Assembly: GCF_900143095.1 (NCBI RefSeq)
Contig: NZ_FRDA01000016.1
Location: 1-64,000 of the forward strand
From: Pseudomonas asturiensis
GTDB taxonomy: Bacteria > Pseudomonadota > Gammaproteobacteria > Pseudomonadales > Pseudomonadaceae
Direction of reading: 5' to 3'
DNA length: 64,000 nt
Shown: in pieces, positions 45,121 through 54,582 of the stretch
Layout: every line of letters begins with the position of its first letter
How positions within the stretch are numbered: the stretch's first letter is position 1
Notes under the pieces: generated by a model
Told to the model about the DNA's origin: nothing
What the model saw: the letters and a program-made list of their open reading frames with translations, nothing else
Databases searched by the model: none
Translations under genes and position numbers: made by a program

Positions 45121-45267
45121 GTCCATTTGGTGGTACGACGAAGAGCCGTGATTGCGAACAGGCGTCAAAAGACCCAACCAGGCGAAAACGCCAGTTCCTT
45201 TCTTCACCCTTGTAGACCGTCATGTCCACCCCCATATCGGGGCGACCGATGCGTGAAGGATTCCACC

Positions 45268-46857
45268 TTGAGCGAACTTTTAAACCGTCGTCTGGCTTTG
45301 CTTGGCGAGCGCAACAACCTCTCTCTGCTGGAGCAGTGCCTGCACGGTATCGAGCGCGAATGCCTGCGTGTGACCGAACAGGCACACCTGGCGCAGACGC
45401 CTCATCCGGCCGCTCTGGGCGCCGCATTGACCAACAGCCTGATCACCACCGACTATTCGGAGTCGCTGCTGGAATTCATCACACCGGCACTCAAAGACCC
45501 GGTGCAGACGCTCGACAGCCTCGACAAGATCCACCGCTTCGCCTATAGCAAGCTGGACCGCGAGCTCCTCTGGAGCCCGTCCATGCCCTGCCCGTTGCCC
45601 GACGAAGAACATATACCGATTGCCTATTACGGCACCTCGAACATCGGCAAGCTCAAGTACGTGTACCGCAAGGGTCTGGCGCTGCGTTATGGCAAGACCA
45701 TGCAGTGCATTGCCGGTATTCATTACAATTTCTCGCTGCCCGAAGACGCCTGGGCGTTGCTCAAGCAGACCGAAGACTTCGCCGGTGACGCGCGCGATTA
45801 CCAGTCGCACTCCTACATCGCGCTGATTCGTAACTTCCGTCGCTACAGCTGGCTGCTGATGTACCTGTTCGGCGCGTCGCCAGCGCTGGATGCAGGCTTC
45901 CTGCGTGGCCAGCCGCATATGCTCGAGCAGTTCGACGGCGACACACTATACCTGCCTTACGCAACCAGCCTGCGCATGAGCGATCTGGGTTACCAGAGCA
46001 ACGCCCAGGCCGACCTGACACCGTGCTACAACGACCTGGTCAGCTACACCGACAGCCTGCGCAAGGCCGTTGCCACGCCGTATGCGCCTTACGTCGAAAC
46101 CGGCACTCACGACGCAAACGATGAATGGGTGCAGCTCAACACCAACGTGCTGCAGATCGAAAACGAGTACTACTCCAACATCCGCCCCAAGCGTGTGACC
46201 TACAGCGGCGAACGCCCGATCCAGGCGCTCGTTTCTCGCGGCGTGCAGTATGTCGAAGTCCGCTGCCTGGACATCAACCCGTTCCTGCCCACCGGCATCA
46301 GCCTGGAGCAGTCGCGCTTCATCGATGCCTTCGTGCTGTATTGCGCCCTGGAAGAAAGCCCGCAACTGGCTGGCCACGAGTGCTCGAACGCGGGCTCCAA
46401 CTTCCTGACAGTGGTCAAGGAAGGACGTCGCCCGGATCTGGAACTGCTGCGCAACAATGACCCGGTCAAACTCAAGGACTGGGCCAACGAGCTGCTGCAG
46501 AAAATCACGCCGATCGCCCAGTTGCTCGACAAGGCCCAAGGCAGTGACGAACACCTGAAATCGATGGCGGTGCAACATGCGAAGGTAGCCGATGCCTCAC
46601 TGACGCCTTCGGCGCAGGTGCTGGAAAGCATGCGGGCGCACAACGAAGGCTTTACCGGGTTCTCGTTGCGCCAGAGCCAGCTCCACGCCGAATACTTCCG
46701 CACTCACCCGCTGACGCCTGAAGAACAGGCGCATTTCGAAGAGCTGGCAAAGACTTCGATTGCCGAACAGGCCGAACTGGAAGCGACCGAGGAAGTGGTG
46801 GATTTCGACACCTTCGTCGGGTCGTATCAGGCGAGTATTCTGTCGATCAGCAACTGA
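45268..46857 (+). CDS. gshA: Glutamate-cysteine ligase GshA
   Basis: The enzyme joins glutamate and cysteine in the first step of glutathione synthesis. The frame extends to 45127, but the proper start appears to be TTG at 45268, seven bases after AAGGA, giving 529 residues starting (M)SELLNRRLALLGERN. The family signature is visible as GIERECLRVT near residue 29 and FITPALKDP near residue 70. A GTG at 45253 is an alternative. A REPIN element follows the gene. Note the rare TTG start, which may keep synthesis modest. Confidence 0.92.
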   Translation: MSELLNRRLALLGERNNLSLLEQCLHGIERECLRVTEQAHLAQTPHPAALGAALTNSLITTDYSESLLEFITPALKDPVQTLDSLDKIHRFAYSKLDRELLWSPSMPCPLPDEEHIPIAYYGTSNIGKLKYVYRKGLALRYGKTMQCIAGIHYNFSLPEDAWALLKQTEDFAGDARDYQSHSYIALIRNFRRYSWLLMYLFGASPALDAGFLRGQPHMLEQFDGDTLYLPYATSLRMSDLGYQSNAQADLTPCYNDLVSYTDSLRKAVATPYAPYVETGTHDANDEWVQLNTNVLQIENEYYSNIRPKRVTYSGERPIQALVSRGVQYVEVRCLDINPFLPTGISLEQSRFIDAFVLYCALEESPQLAGHECSNAGSNFLTVVKEGRRPDLELLRNNDPVKLKDWANELLQKITPIAQLLDKAQGSDEHLKSMAVQHAKVADASLTPSAQVLESMRAHNEGFTGFSLRQSQLHAEYFRTHPLTPEEQAHFEELAKTSIAEQAELEATEEVVDFDTFVGSYQASILSISN

Positions 46858-46875
46858 GGGCTGGAATACGAACCA

Positions 46876-46965
46876 CCGTGGGAGGCGGCTTGACGGCAAT
46901 TCGGCTTCTCAGCCGCTCCAGCAGCGACTGAACTGACGCTATCGCCGGCAAGCCGCCTCCCACGG
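46876..46965. repeat. REPIN-type inverted repeat, family B
   Basis: GTGGGAGGCGGCTTGACGGC on the left faces GCCGGCAAGCCGCCTCCCAC on the right. The segment ACTGAACTGACGC and the whole right half are nearly identical to the copy at 58001-58083. It separates the convergent gshA and argA genes and may act as a transcript-end stabiliser. Confidence 0.88.
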
Positions 46966-46984
46966 TTTTTACGTCAGACGTTGA

Positions 46985-48283
46985 TCAAATCGCTTTCTCG
47001 AAAATCTTCGAATTGCGCTGGTAGTTATATAACGACGCACGGGCGCTGGGCAGGCGGTCGACGCTGCTCGGCTCGAAACCACGCTCGCGGAACCAGTGCG
47101 CGGTGCGGGTGGTAAGCACAAACAGGGTTGTGATCCCCAGCGCACGGGCGCGGTTTTCGATGCGTTCGAGCAACTCGTCGCCACGGCCACCGTGACGGTA
47201 TTCGGGGTTGACCGCCAGACACGCCAGCTCGCCCGCCTGCGAACCGGAAATCGGGTACAGCGCGGCACAGGCGATGATCAGGCCTTCACGTTCAACCACG
47301 CTGAACTGGGTGATCTCGCGTTCCAGCACCTCGCGTGAGCGCCGCACCAGAATGCCCTGTTCCTCCAGCGGCGTAATCAGGTCCATCAAACCGCCCACGT
47401 CTTCAATCGCGGCCTCGCGAACCAGCTCGAACTGCTCCTGAGCGACCAGCGTGCCGCCACCGTCGCGGGTGAACAGTTCGGTCAGCAGCGCGCCATCCTC
47501 GGCATAGCTGACGATGTGGCTACGGCCCACGCCGCCACGGCAGGCTTCGGCCGCCGCATCCAGCAATTCCGCCTGATAGTTGCTGCCCAGACGCTGCAAG
47601 TGCGCAGGCACCTGCTGAGGGCGCAGCTCACGCACCAGACGGCCTTGCTCGTCCAGCAAACCGGTTTCCGCACCGAACAGCAGCAGCTTGTCAGCGGCCA
47701 GGTCGATGGCGGCGCGGGTCGCGACGTCTTCGCAGGCCAGGTTGAATATCTCGCCCGTCGGCGAATAACCCAACGGCGATAGCAGCACGATATGGCGCTC
47801 GTCCAGCAAGCGATTGATACCTTTGCGGTCGACCCGGCGCACTTCGCCGGTGTGCTGGTAATCGACGCCTTCCAGCACGCCGATCGGGCGCGCAGTGACA
47901 ACGTTGCCGCTGGTCACGCGCAGACGCGAGCCCTGCATCGGCGAAGCAGCCATGTCCATCGACAGGCGCGCCTCGATGGCGATGCGCAACTGACCGACAG
48001 CGTCGATCACGCATTCCAGGGTTTCGGTGTCGGTGATGCGCATGTCGCGGTGAAAACGCGGTGTGATGCCACGCTGCGCCAGGCGACTTTCGATCTGCGG
48101 ACGCGAGCCGTGGACCAGCACCAGCCTTACCCCCAGGCTGTGCAGCAGCACCAGATCGTGGACGATGTTGCCGAAGTTGGGATGTGCGACACCGTCGCCG
48201 GGCAGCATGACCACGAAGGTGCAGTCACGATGGGCGTTGATATAGGGGGACGCGTGGCGTAGCCAGTTAACGTATTCGGGCAT
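46985..48283 (-). CDS. argA: N-acetylglutamate synthase ArgA
   Basis: A 432-residue enzyme that starts arginine synthesis. It combines an amino-acid-kinase domain (VVMLPGDGVAHPNFGNIVHD near the start, LVLVHGSRPQI near residue 60) with a C-terminal GNAT domain (LAVNPEYRHGGRGDELLERI near residue 370). The ATG at 48283 gives the length usual in pseudomonads; the upstream 16 codons of open frame are not conserved-like. It is next to argE in the same direction. Confidence 0.93.
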   Translation of the reverse strand: MPEYVNWLRHASPYINAHRDCTFVVMLPGDGVAHPNFGNIVHDLVLLHSLGVRLVLVHGSRPQIESRLAQRGITPRFHRDMRITDTETLECVIDAVGQLRIAIEARLSMDMAASPMQGSRLRVTSGNVVTARPIGVLEGVDYQHTGEVRRVDRKGINRLLDERHIVLLSPLGYSPTGEIFNLACEDVATRAAIDLAADKLLLFGAETGLLDEQGRLVRELRPQQVPAHLQRLGSNYQAELLDAAAEACRGGVGRSHIVSYAEDGALLTELFTRDGGGTLVAQEQFELVREAAIEDVGGLMDLITPLEEQGILVRRSREVLEREITQFSVVEREGLIIACAALYPISGSQAGELACLAVNPEYRHGGRGDELLERIENRARALGITTLFVLTTRTAHWFRERGFEPSSVDRLPSARASLYNYQRNSKIFEKAI

Positions 48284-48404
48284 GACAGCAAGAGCCTGTA
48301 GAAAAAATGGACGAAGGGCAGAAACACGCACAACGCTGGGCGGTTATCGTCGTAACAGGCTTGGCAACACGCGCACTCTCCTTTTCAAGGTTTTCTGACT
48401 CGCC

Positions 48405-49553
48405 TCACTGCGGGGTCAGACAATAATGTTCGATCAACTGGCGTAACAGATCCACTGTAGGCTGCAGGCGTGACATTTCGAGGTATTCCCCCGGCTGATG
48501 CGCACAGGCGATATCGCCCGGTCCCAGCACCAGCGTTTCGCAGCCAAGGCGCTGAAGATAAGGCGCTTCGGTACCAAATGCTACCGCTGCTGCTTTATGA
48601 CCGGTCAGTCGTTCAGCTACGCGTACCAGTTCAGCATCGGCAACCTGCTCGAACGGGGCGCATTCCGGGAACAATGGCGCGTAACCGATCTGCACCTGAT
48701 GCATTTCGGCCAGCGGTTGCAGCTTCTGCCGAATGGCCGAGCGCAGTACGTCAGGGTCCATGCCCGGCAGCGGCCTCAGGTCGAATTCCAGCGAACACTG
48801 GCCGCAGATCCGGTTCGGGTTATCGCCGCCATGAATGCAACCCAGGTTCAGCGTCGGTTGCGGCACCGTGAACTGAGGATTGTTGTATTCCAGCTGCCAT
48901 TGCTTGCGCAGCCCCTTGAGTTCGCTGATTGCATCATGCATCGCCTCCAGCGCGCTGTGGCCAAGGCTTGGATCGGAGGAATGTCCACTGCGACCGAGAA
49001 TCTCGATGCGCTCCATCATCACGCCCTTGTGCATGCGGATCGGCTTGAGCCCGGTCGGCTCGCCAATCACCGCTGCGCGTCCTAAAGGTCGTCCCGCATC
49101 GGCCAGCGCTCGTGCACCGGCCATGGAGCTTTCTTCATCGCAGGTGGCGAGGATCAGCAGCGGTTGTTTGAAGGGCTGGTCCAACAGACCGCGCACGGCT
49201 TCGATCACCAGCGCGAAAAATCCTTTCATGTCGCAACTGCCCAGACCGACCCAGCGCCCGTCCACTTCGGTGAGCTTCAAGGGATCGGTTTTCCAGAGGG
49301 CTTCGTCGAACGGCACGGTGTCGCTGTGTCCGGCCAGTACCAGGCCGCCAGGGCCGGTGCCGAAGGTCGCCAGCAGGTTGAACTTGCCGGGCGACACTTG
49401 TTGAATGTCGCAGGCAAAACCCAGATCGCCGAGCCACCCGGCCAGCAGGTCGATGACCGGGCGGTTGGACTGGTCCAGAGAAGGCTGGGTGCAACTCACC
49501 GAAGGCGCAGCAATCAAGGCTGCAAACTGGTCTTTCATGGACGGCAAGGGCAT
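48405..49553 (-). CDS. argE: Acetylornithine deacetylase ArgE
   Basis: A 382-residue M20 metallohydrolase started at 49553 with AGGAAG upstream. The two-zinc site is seen in LAGHSDTVPF, GLGSCDMKGFFA and ATCDEESSMAG, and the late GPGDIACAHQPGE supplies the last His. It removes the acetyl group from N-acetylornithine. Its position beside argA supports the arginine role, whereas the paralogue at 18145 belongs to a catabolic cluster. Pseudomonads also use ArgJ, so ArgE may be a back-up or have a wider range. Confidence 0.9.
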   Translation of the reverse strand: MPLPSMKDQFAALIAAPSVSCTQPSLDQSNRPVIDLLAGWLGDLGFACDIQQVSPGKFNLLATFGTGPGGLVLAGHSDTVPFDEALWKTDPLKLTEVDGRWVGLGSCDMKGFFALVIEAVRGLLDQPFKQPLLILATCDEESSMAGARALADAGRPLGRAAVIGEPTGLKPIRMHKGVMMERIEILGRSGHSSDPSLGHSALEAMHDAISELKGLRKQWQLEYNNPQFTVPQPTLNLGCIHGGDNPNRICGQCSLEFDLRPLPGMDPDVLRSAIRQKLQPLAEMHQVQIGYAPLFPECAPFEQVADAELVRVAERLTGHKAAAVAFGTEAPYLQRLGCETLVLGPGDIACAHQPGEYLEMSRLQPTVDLLRQLIEHYCLTPQ

Positions 49554-49715
49554 GGGCGCTTCCTGTAATCGGGTCGAAACACGCCCCATCATAGGGTCAT
49601 AACGACCCAGGAATAAACCGTTACGGGCCATGTCCTGTACACTGCCGCCCTCAGCAGCCGTTCAGTCACGGGCTGCGCTCCCGATATCAGCATCAGCGTT
49701 TGGATTCCCCCGGCC

Positions 49716-51083
49716 ATGCAAAAAGAAACAGAAATCAAACTCCGCGTCAGCCGCGAGACCCTCGCTGCACTGCGCGAACACCCGTTGCTCAAGAAGCGCA
49801 ACAAAAGTGGCTGGGAGCGCCTTGAGCTGTCGAACCAGTATTTCGATACGCCCGAGCGTGAGCTGGCCCACGCCAAGGTTGCCCTGCGCATCCGCCGTGA
49901 CGGCGACCAGATCATTCAGACCATGAAAACCCGCGGTCAGAGCGTGGCCGGTCTGTCCGAGCGTAACGAGTACAACTGGGACCTGCCCAAAGCCAAGCTG
50001 GACCTCAAGAAGCTGGAAGGCGATTGCTGGCCCGAGCAACTGGCCGAGCTGGACAAGAAAACCATCAAACCGCTGTTCACCACCGATTTCGTGCGTGAGA
50101 AAGCCGAAATCGCCTGGGGCCGTGGCAAGGCCAAGGTCGTGATCGAGGCGGCACTGGACCTGGGTCAGGTGATCGCGGGCAAGCAGAAGGAAGAAATCTG
50201 CGAGCTGGAGCTTGAGCTGCGCGAAGGCGAGCCTGCTGCGCTTCTGGAACTGGCCGCCGAGCTGGCCGCCACGTTGCCGTTGATGCCTTGCGACATCAGC
50301 AAGGCCGAGCGCGGTTATCGCCTGCTCGACGCCAGCAGCTACTCGCTGAGCCTGGCGGCACCTGAACTGACGGCGGAAACGCCGCTGGACGACGCCTACT
50401 CCGCGCTGGCCTGGCACCTGCTGGGTAGCAGCCAGCGTCTGGCCGAGCAATACCGTTTCAACGGTCACTGGCGTCTGCTGCAGGATTGGGTCGAATTGCT
50501 CGCCGAGCTGCGCGCACTGACCAGCAGCCTGGGTCAGGCTGCGCCCCGTGCGTCGACTGCGCAACTGCGTACCGCGCTGGACGCCTTGCTCGAAGACTGG
50601 CGTCCCCTGGTTCTGGCCGGTCAGGAAGACGGCGACGTACGCGCTGCCGCTCACGAACAGTTCCTTGAAGAACTGCAAGACACCCGCTGGGGCGAGTTCT
50701 CGCTGAACACCTCGCGCTGGTTGCTGGAACGCAACTGGGCCGCCGAGCGCAACAACCGCGGCAATCGCCAGGGCGCAGCACTGCTGGCCAGCTGGCTGCC
50801 GCGCCTGCTGGCTGATGAAGCCACCGCGCTGCAACTGGGCCGTTATCAGCAACAGCCGGAAGACCTTGCCGAACAGTTGCCTCGCATCGAGCGCATCCAG
50901 TCCTGGCTGCACTGGGCTCGCGGCGCACTGGATTTGCCGGACCTGGACCGCCTGTACGGCGAGCTGAGAAAACTGGAAGAACTGGCTCATCAGGACATCA
51001 GCGATGAAGTGCTGGACGCCCGTGTGCATCAGGCACTGACCGTGTTCCAGGGACGCGCGTGGAAGACGTTGTTGCGCTTGTAA
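49716..51083 (+). CDS. CYTH-CHAD domain protein, inorganic triphosphatase-like
   Basis: A 455-residue protein. The CYTH domain opens with the KETEIKLRV signature at residues 3-11, followed by the paired basic strands VALRIRRDGDQIIQTMK and ELELELREG of the triphosphate tunnel. A CHAD-like helical domain covers roughly residues 220-455 (LRTALDALLEDWRPL and similar). Relatives such as YgiF hydrolyse inorganic triphosphate, and CHAD domains bind polyphosphate. It stands alone, divergent from argE. Confidence 0.87.
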   Translation: MQKETEIKLRVSRETLAALREHPLLKKRNKSGWERLELSNQYFDTPERELAHAKVALRIRRDGDQIIQTMKTRGQSVAGLSERNEYNWDLPKAKLDLKKLEGDCWPEQLAELDKKTIKPLFTTDFVREKAEIAWGRGKAKVVIEAALDLGQVIAGKQKEEICELELELREGEPAALLELAAELAATLPLMPCDISKAERGYRLLDASSYSLSLAAPELTAETPLDDAYSALAWHLLGSSQRLAEQYRFNGHWRLLQDWVELLAELRALTSSLGQAAPRASTAQLRTALDALLEDWRPLVLAGQEDGDVRAAAHEQFLEELQDTRWGEFSLNTSRWLLERNWAAERNNRGNRQGAALLASWLPRLLADEATALQLGRYQQQPEDLAEQLPRIERIQSWLHWARGALDLPDLDRLYGELRKLEELAHQDISDEVLDARVHQALTVFQGRAWKTLLRL

Positions 51084-51123
51084 CAGCGCCTCATGCGGAT
51101 CGCTCCCACGGTTTGTTGACATC

Positions 51124-51214
51124 GTAGGAGCGGACTTGTCCGCGAATGCAGCGGTTTGGCGGTTGCATCTCTGGTGGATGTACCGGCCTCTTCGCGGACG
51201 AGTCCGCTCCCACG
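51124..51214. repeat. REPIN-type inverted repeat, family C
   Basis: TAGGAGCGGACTTGTCCGCGA on the left and TTCGCGGACGAGTCCGCTCC on the right face each other. This is the third variant in the window. A detached end fragment, GCTCCCACGG, lies just before it at 51102-51111. Confidence 0.82.
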
Positions 51215-51226
51215 GTTTTTTGAGGA

Positions 51227-51697
51227 TTAACGCAGCAACGGCAAACTTGTCGTGGATTTTATTTCCGACAAGGCCACGGTTGAATTCACTTCCTGTATCC
51301 CCGGCACCAGCGACAGTTTCTCGAAGAAAAACCGCTCGTACGCCTCGATGTCGGGCGTCACGATGCGCAGTAGAAAGTCCACCGACCCCATCAGCACGTA
51401 ACACTCCAGCACTTCGGGAAAACCGCGAATCGAGTCGGTGAATTCGGTGAAATTGGAGCGGCCGTGTGCGTTGAGTTTCACCTCAGCAAATATCTGCGTA
51501 TTCAGGCCGATTTTCTTGCGATCCAGCAGGGAAACCTGACGACGAATCACCCCCTCGTCCTTCAGACGTTGAATACGCCGCCAGCACGGCGATTGCGACA
51601 GGCCCACCTGCTCGGCTATCTGCGCACTGGACAGTGAAGCGTCCTCCTGAAGCAACGCCAGGATCTTGCGATCATAAGCATCCAGCTCGACAGACAT
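51227..51697 (-). CDS. Lrp/AsnC family transcriptional regulator
   Basis: A 156-residue Lrp-type regulator. The N-terminal helix-turn-helix (LSSAQIAEQVGLSQSPCWRR near residues 23-42) is followed by the RAM effector-binding domain (VLECYVLMGSVDFLLRIVTPD). GGAG precedes the ATG. These proteins bind amino acids and bend DNA as multimers. It diverges from the ACT-like gene 128 bases away, the usual layout for an Lrp controlling its neighbour. Confidence 0.93.
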   Translation of the reverse strand: MSVELDAYDRKILALLQEDASLSSAQIAEQVGLSQSPCWRRIQRLKDEGVIRRQVSLLDRKKIGLNTQIFAEVKLNAHGRSNFTEFTDSIRGFPEVLECYVLMGSVDFLLRIVTPDIEAYERFFFEKLSLVPGIQEVNSTVALSEIKSTTSLPLLR

Positions 51698-51824
51698 AAA
51701 CAATTCTCCAAAACCTTACAGTGCGCATTAACAAGTCAAAACAAGCCTAATCCAATCCATCATCGACCAGATATTTCTTTTTCGGCATGCAAGAATTTCT
51801 CTGACTCGCACAGGAGAACCCGGC

Positions 51825-52172
51825 ATGCCCAATCTGGAAACCGTCCCAACGCCTGCACACCGCCCCGACAGCTGGTCGTCCGCCAGCCAGACCTGCTGTG
51901 TGTGCTATCGGATCCTCGCCGAGGCCGAACCGGCACTGCTTTGCCAGGTGCTCAACCTGTTCGCGATGCAGTACCTGACACCCTGCCATCTTGAGGCGAC
52001 CCGGCAGAACGGATTGCTGGTCATCCATGTGCAGGTCGACGGTCTGAGCGGGCACCGCGCGGGTGTGATTGGCGAAAAAATGCGCAACCTGATCAATGTG
52101 TGCTCGGTCGAGCTGACGCACAGCGAGTCGCTGCAACCCCCGGAAACCCGCGTCGCACGGGCTGTTGGCTGA
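51825..52172 (+). CDS. Small ACT-like domain protein
   Basis: A 115-residue cytoplasmic protein. Residues about 25-100 follow the beta-alpha-beta-beta-alpha-beta rhythm of ACT domains and resemble the small IlvM regulatory subunits (YRILAEAEPALLCQVLNLF, then LLVIHVQVDGL and LINVCSVEL). The flanks are short and polar. AGGAGA precedes the ATG. It is divergent from an Lrp-family regulator, suggesting amino-acid sensing. I am unsure of the ACT assignment, and no partner synthase is encoded nearby. Confidence 0.65.
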   Translation: MPNLETVPTPAHRPDSWSSASQTCCVCYRILAEAEPALLCQVLNLFAMQYLTPCHLEATRQNGLLVIHVQVDGLSGHRAGVIGEKMRNLINVCSVELTHSESLQPPETRVARAVG

Positions 52173-52282
52173 AACCATAAAGCCCTTTTGGAAATTCCCG
52201 GTCGCATAGAAGGCCCAACACTGGCACGCTTGGCAGCTAGTCTTGTTCATCTTCCGATGATGAACTGCCTCAAGGAGCGTGC

Positions 52283-54067
52283 ATGGCATCCCTGGCCCCA
52301 GCTTCACAGGATCGCTGGCTCGATCTGAACGATGTACTCCGTGATCTCGTCGCCCAAGGCATGCTCGGCCAGGACGACGCTGAAACAGCGGTCACCCAGC
52401 GGCGCAGCGCCGCGAACATTCAACTGCACCCGCTCGAGTTTCTCGCGGCCCAGCAGTTCGAGGACCTCAAACGTCCCGGCAAGAAACTCGACCTGGAAAG
52501 CCTGACGGCGTGGCTGGCCAATGCGTGCGGCCAGCCGTACATGCGCATCGATCCGTTGAAAATCAATGTTGCCGCTGTCACGCCGCTGATGTCCTACGCC
52601 TTTGCGCAGCGTCACAAGATCCTGGCAGTGGCGGTTGATCGCGAATCCGTCACCATCGCCAGTGCCCAACCTTACGTGCGGGCGTGGGAAGCGGACCTTG
52701 AGCATGTGCTGAAGCTGCCGATCAAGCGCGTGGTCGCCAATCCGGCAGACATCCAGCGGGTGGCTGTCGAGTTCTTCAGGCTGGCAAAATCGGTCAGCGG
52801 CGCCAGCACGAACGAGCAGAAAGTCAGCAACATGGGCAACTTCGAACAGTTGCTCAAGCTGGGTGCCAGCGATCAGGAGCCCGATGCCAACGACGCGCAC
52901 ATCGTCAACATCGTCGACTGGCTGTTCCAGTACGCATTTCAGCAACGTGCCAGCGATATCCACATCGAACCCCGGCGCGAGCAAGGCACGGTGCGCTTTC
53001 GCATCGACGGGGTGCTGCACAACGTCTATCAGTTTCCGCCACAGGTGGTCATGGCCATTGTCAGCCGCCTGAAAAGCCTGGGCCGCATGAACGTCGCCGA
53101 AAAGCGCAAACCGCAGGATGGCCGGGTCAAGACCACCACGCCAGAGGGCGGCGAAGTGGAATTGCGCCTGTCGACCCTGCCTACTGCGTTCGGCGAAAAG
53201 ATGGTGATGCGGATTTTCGACCCCGAGGTGCTGCTCAAGGATTTCGATCAACTGGGCTTTTCCAGTGATGACCTGCGCCGCTGGCAGGAGATGACCCGCC
53301 AGCCGAACGGCATCATTCTCGTCACAGGCCCGACGGGATCAGGCAAAACCACAACGCTGTACACAACGCTCAAAAAGCTGGCGACTTCCGAGGTCAACCT
53401 CTGCACCATCGAAGACCCTATCGAGATGGTCGAGCCGGCCTTCAACCAGATGCAGGTGCAACACAACATCGACCTGACATTTGCCAGCGGCGTTCGCGCA
53501 CTGATGCGGCAAGACCCGGATATCATCATGATCGGCGAGATTCGCGACCTGGAGACAGCAGAGATGGCCATTCAGGCAGCCCTGACCGGCCACCTGGTGC
53601 TTTCAACCCTGCACACCAACGACGCACCGAGCGCCATCAGCCGGATGCTGGAGCTCGGCGTGCCGCATTACCTGCTCAAGGCGACGATTCTCGGTGTGAT
53701 GGCTCAACGTCTGGTGCGCACGCTGTGCCCGCACTGCAAGGCGCCGATCAACCTCAACGAAACCGACTGGCAGACCCTGACACGCCCTTGGCAGGCACCG
53801 GTTCCGGCGGGCGCGCACCAGGCGGTGGGCTGCGTGGAATGCCGTGACACCGGCTATCGCGGCCGCGCTGGCGTGTACGAAATCATGTTGATGTCGGACG
53901 CTGTGAAGTCGCTGATCAGCGCTGACCTGGACCTCACCGCCATGCGCAGGCAGGCCTTCAAGGAGGGAACGCGCAGCCTGCGTCTGTCAGGCGCACAGAA
54001 AGTTTCGGCAGGATTGACTACCCTTGAAGAGGTGCTGCGCGTGACGCCGCAAAGTGAACAGCGTTGA
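52283..54067 (+). CDS. GspE/PilB-type secretion ATPase
   Basis: A 594-residue type II secretion/type IV pilus assembly ATPase. It has an N-terminal GspE domain (residues about 30-170), the Walker A site VTGPTGSGKTTTLYTTL near residue 350, the Asp box MVEPAFNQMQVQ, Walker B DPDIIMIGEIRD and a C-terminal zinc module formed by CPHCKAP and CVECRDTGYRGRAG. No other secretin, pseudopilin or platform gene is in the neighbourhood, so it is an orphan. A homologous orphan occurs at the same place in P. aeruginosa, which supports a conserved but unassigned role. Confidence 0.9.
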   Translation: MASLAPASQDRWLDLNDVLRDLVAQGMLGQDDAETAVTQRRSAANIQLHPLEFLAAQQFEDLKRPGKKLDLESLTAWLANACGQPYMRIDPLKINVAAVTPLMSYAFAQRHKILAVAVDRESVTIASAQPYVRAWEADLEHVLKLPIKRVVANPADIQRVAVEFFRLAKSVSGASTNEQKVSNMGNFEQLLKLGASDQEPDANDAHIVNIVDWLFQYAFQQRASDIHIEPRREQGTVRFRIDGVLHNVYQFPPQVVMAIVSRLKSLGRMNVAEKRKPQDGRVKTTTPEGGEVELRLSTLPTAFGEKMVMRIFDPEVLLKDFDQLGFSSDDLRRWQEMTRQPNGIILVTGPTGSGKTTTLYTTLKKLATSEVNLCTIEDPIEMVEPAFNQMQVQHNIDLTFASGVRALMRQDPDIIMIGEIRDLETAEMAIQAALTGHLVLSTLHTNDAPSAISRMLELGVPHYLLKATILGVMAQRLVRTLCPHCKAPINLNETDWQTLTRPWQAPVPAGAHQAVGCVECRDTGYRGRAGVYEIMLMSDAVKSLISADLDLTAMRRQAFKEGTRSLRLSGAQKVSAGLTTLEEVLRVTPQSEQR

Positions 54068-54207
54068 ACCCGCAGTTCTGAAGACGTGGCAACGAGCATA
54101 AAGGCGCTGTGCGACAGCTAAAGTGAACAAGCCGGTACATTTATTGAACTAGTACGCGACTTTGCCTATCCAACCCCTCAGAACAACCACAGTTGGAGTA
54201 CCTCACC

Positions 54208-54528
54208 ATGCGTCTCAAGTTTGCTGTCGCCACCGTTGCCTTGCTTTCTATCCCGATGGGTTCAGCGATGGCTGACTCCTTCTGGCGTAATGTGATTTCC
54301 TCGGGTGCCACCACCGGCTCGACTTACCTGACGTTCAAGGACCACAAACTGATTGTTGCTGCACAGGACGATGCGGGCAGTTTTGTCGCCAGCAACGGCG
54401 GTATTCGTGGTCCATTTCTGGAAGCGGCCATCCAGCAGGTTCGCCAGGACAACCCAGGTCTGAAAGCCTCGGACATGGATCTGGCCAACGCGATCCTGGA
54501 CAAGAATCTGGTTGCCGAAAACCAGTAA
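54208..54528 (+). CDS. Exported DUF2388 protein
   Basis: A 106-residue protein with a signal peptide (VATVALLSIPMGSAMA, cleavage near residue 21). The mature part is a DUF2388 domain, a family almost confined to Pseudomonas and sometimes called holin-like without evidence. Typical features are SFWRNVISSGATTGSTYLTF at the mature start and the late NGGIRGPFLEAAIQ. It is followed by a strong bidirectional terminator. Function unknown. Confidence 0.85.
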   Translation: MRLKFAVATVALLSIPMGSAMADSFWRNVISSGATTGSTYLTFKDHKLIVAAQDDAGSFVASNGGIRGPFLEAAIQQVRQDNPGLKASDMDLANAILDKNLVAENQ

Positions 54529-54539
54529 TTCACGCCCCA

Positions 54540-54573
54540 AAAAAAATGCCGCTCGATCGAGCGGCATTTTTTT
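54540..54573. terminator. Bidirectional Rho-independent terminator
   Basis: A 34-base perfect palindrome with seven A residues on one side and seven T residues on the other; the stem centres on GCCGCTCGATCGAGCGGC. It ends the DUF2388 gene on the plus strand and gcvH on the minus strand. Confidence 0.95.
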
Positions 54574-54582
54574 GTCCGGCAT

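Noticed and set aside
49662..51404. 580-codon minus-strand frame opposite the CYTH-CHAD gene
   Set aside because: It spans the real plus-strand gene and its REPIN and shows only Gln/Arg-rich shadow composition.
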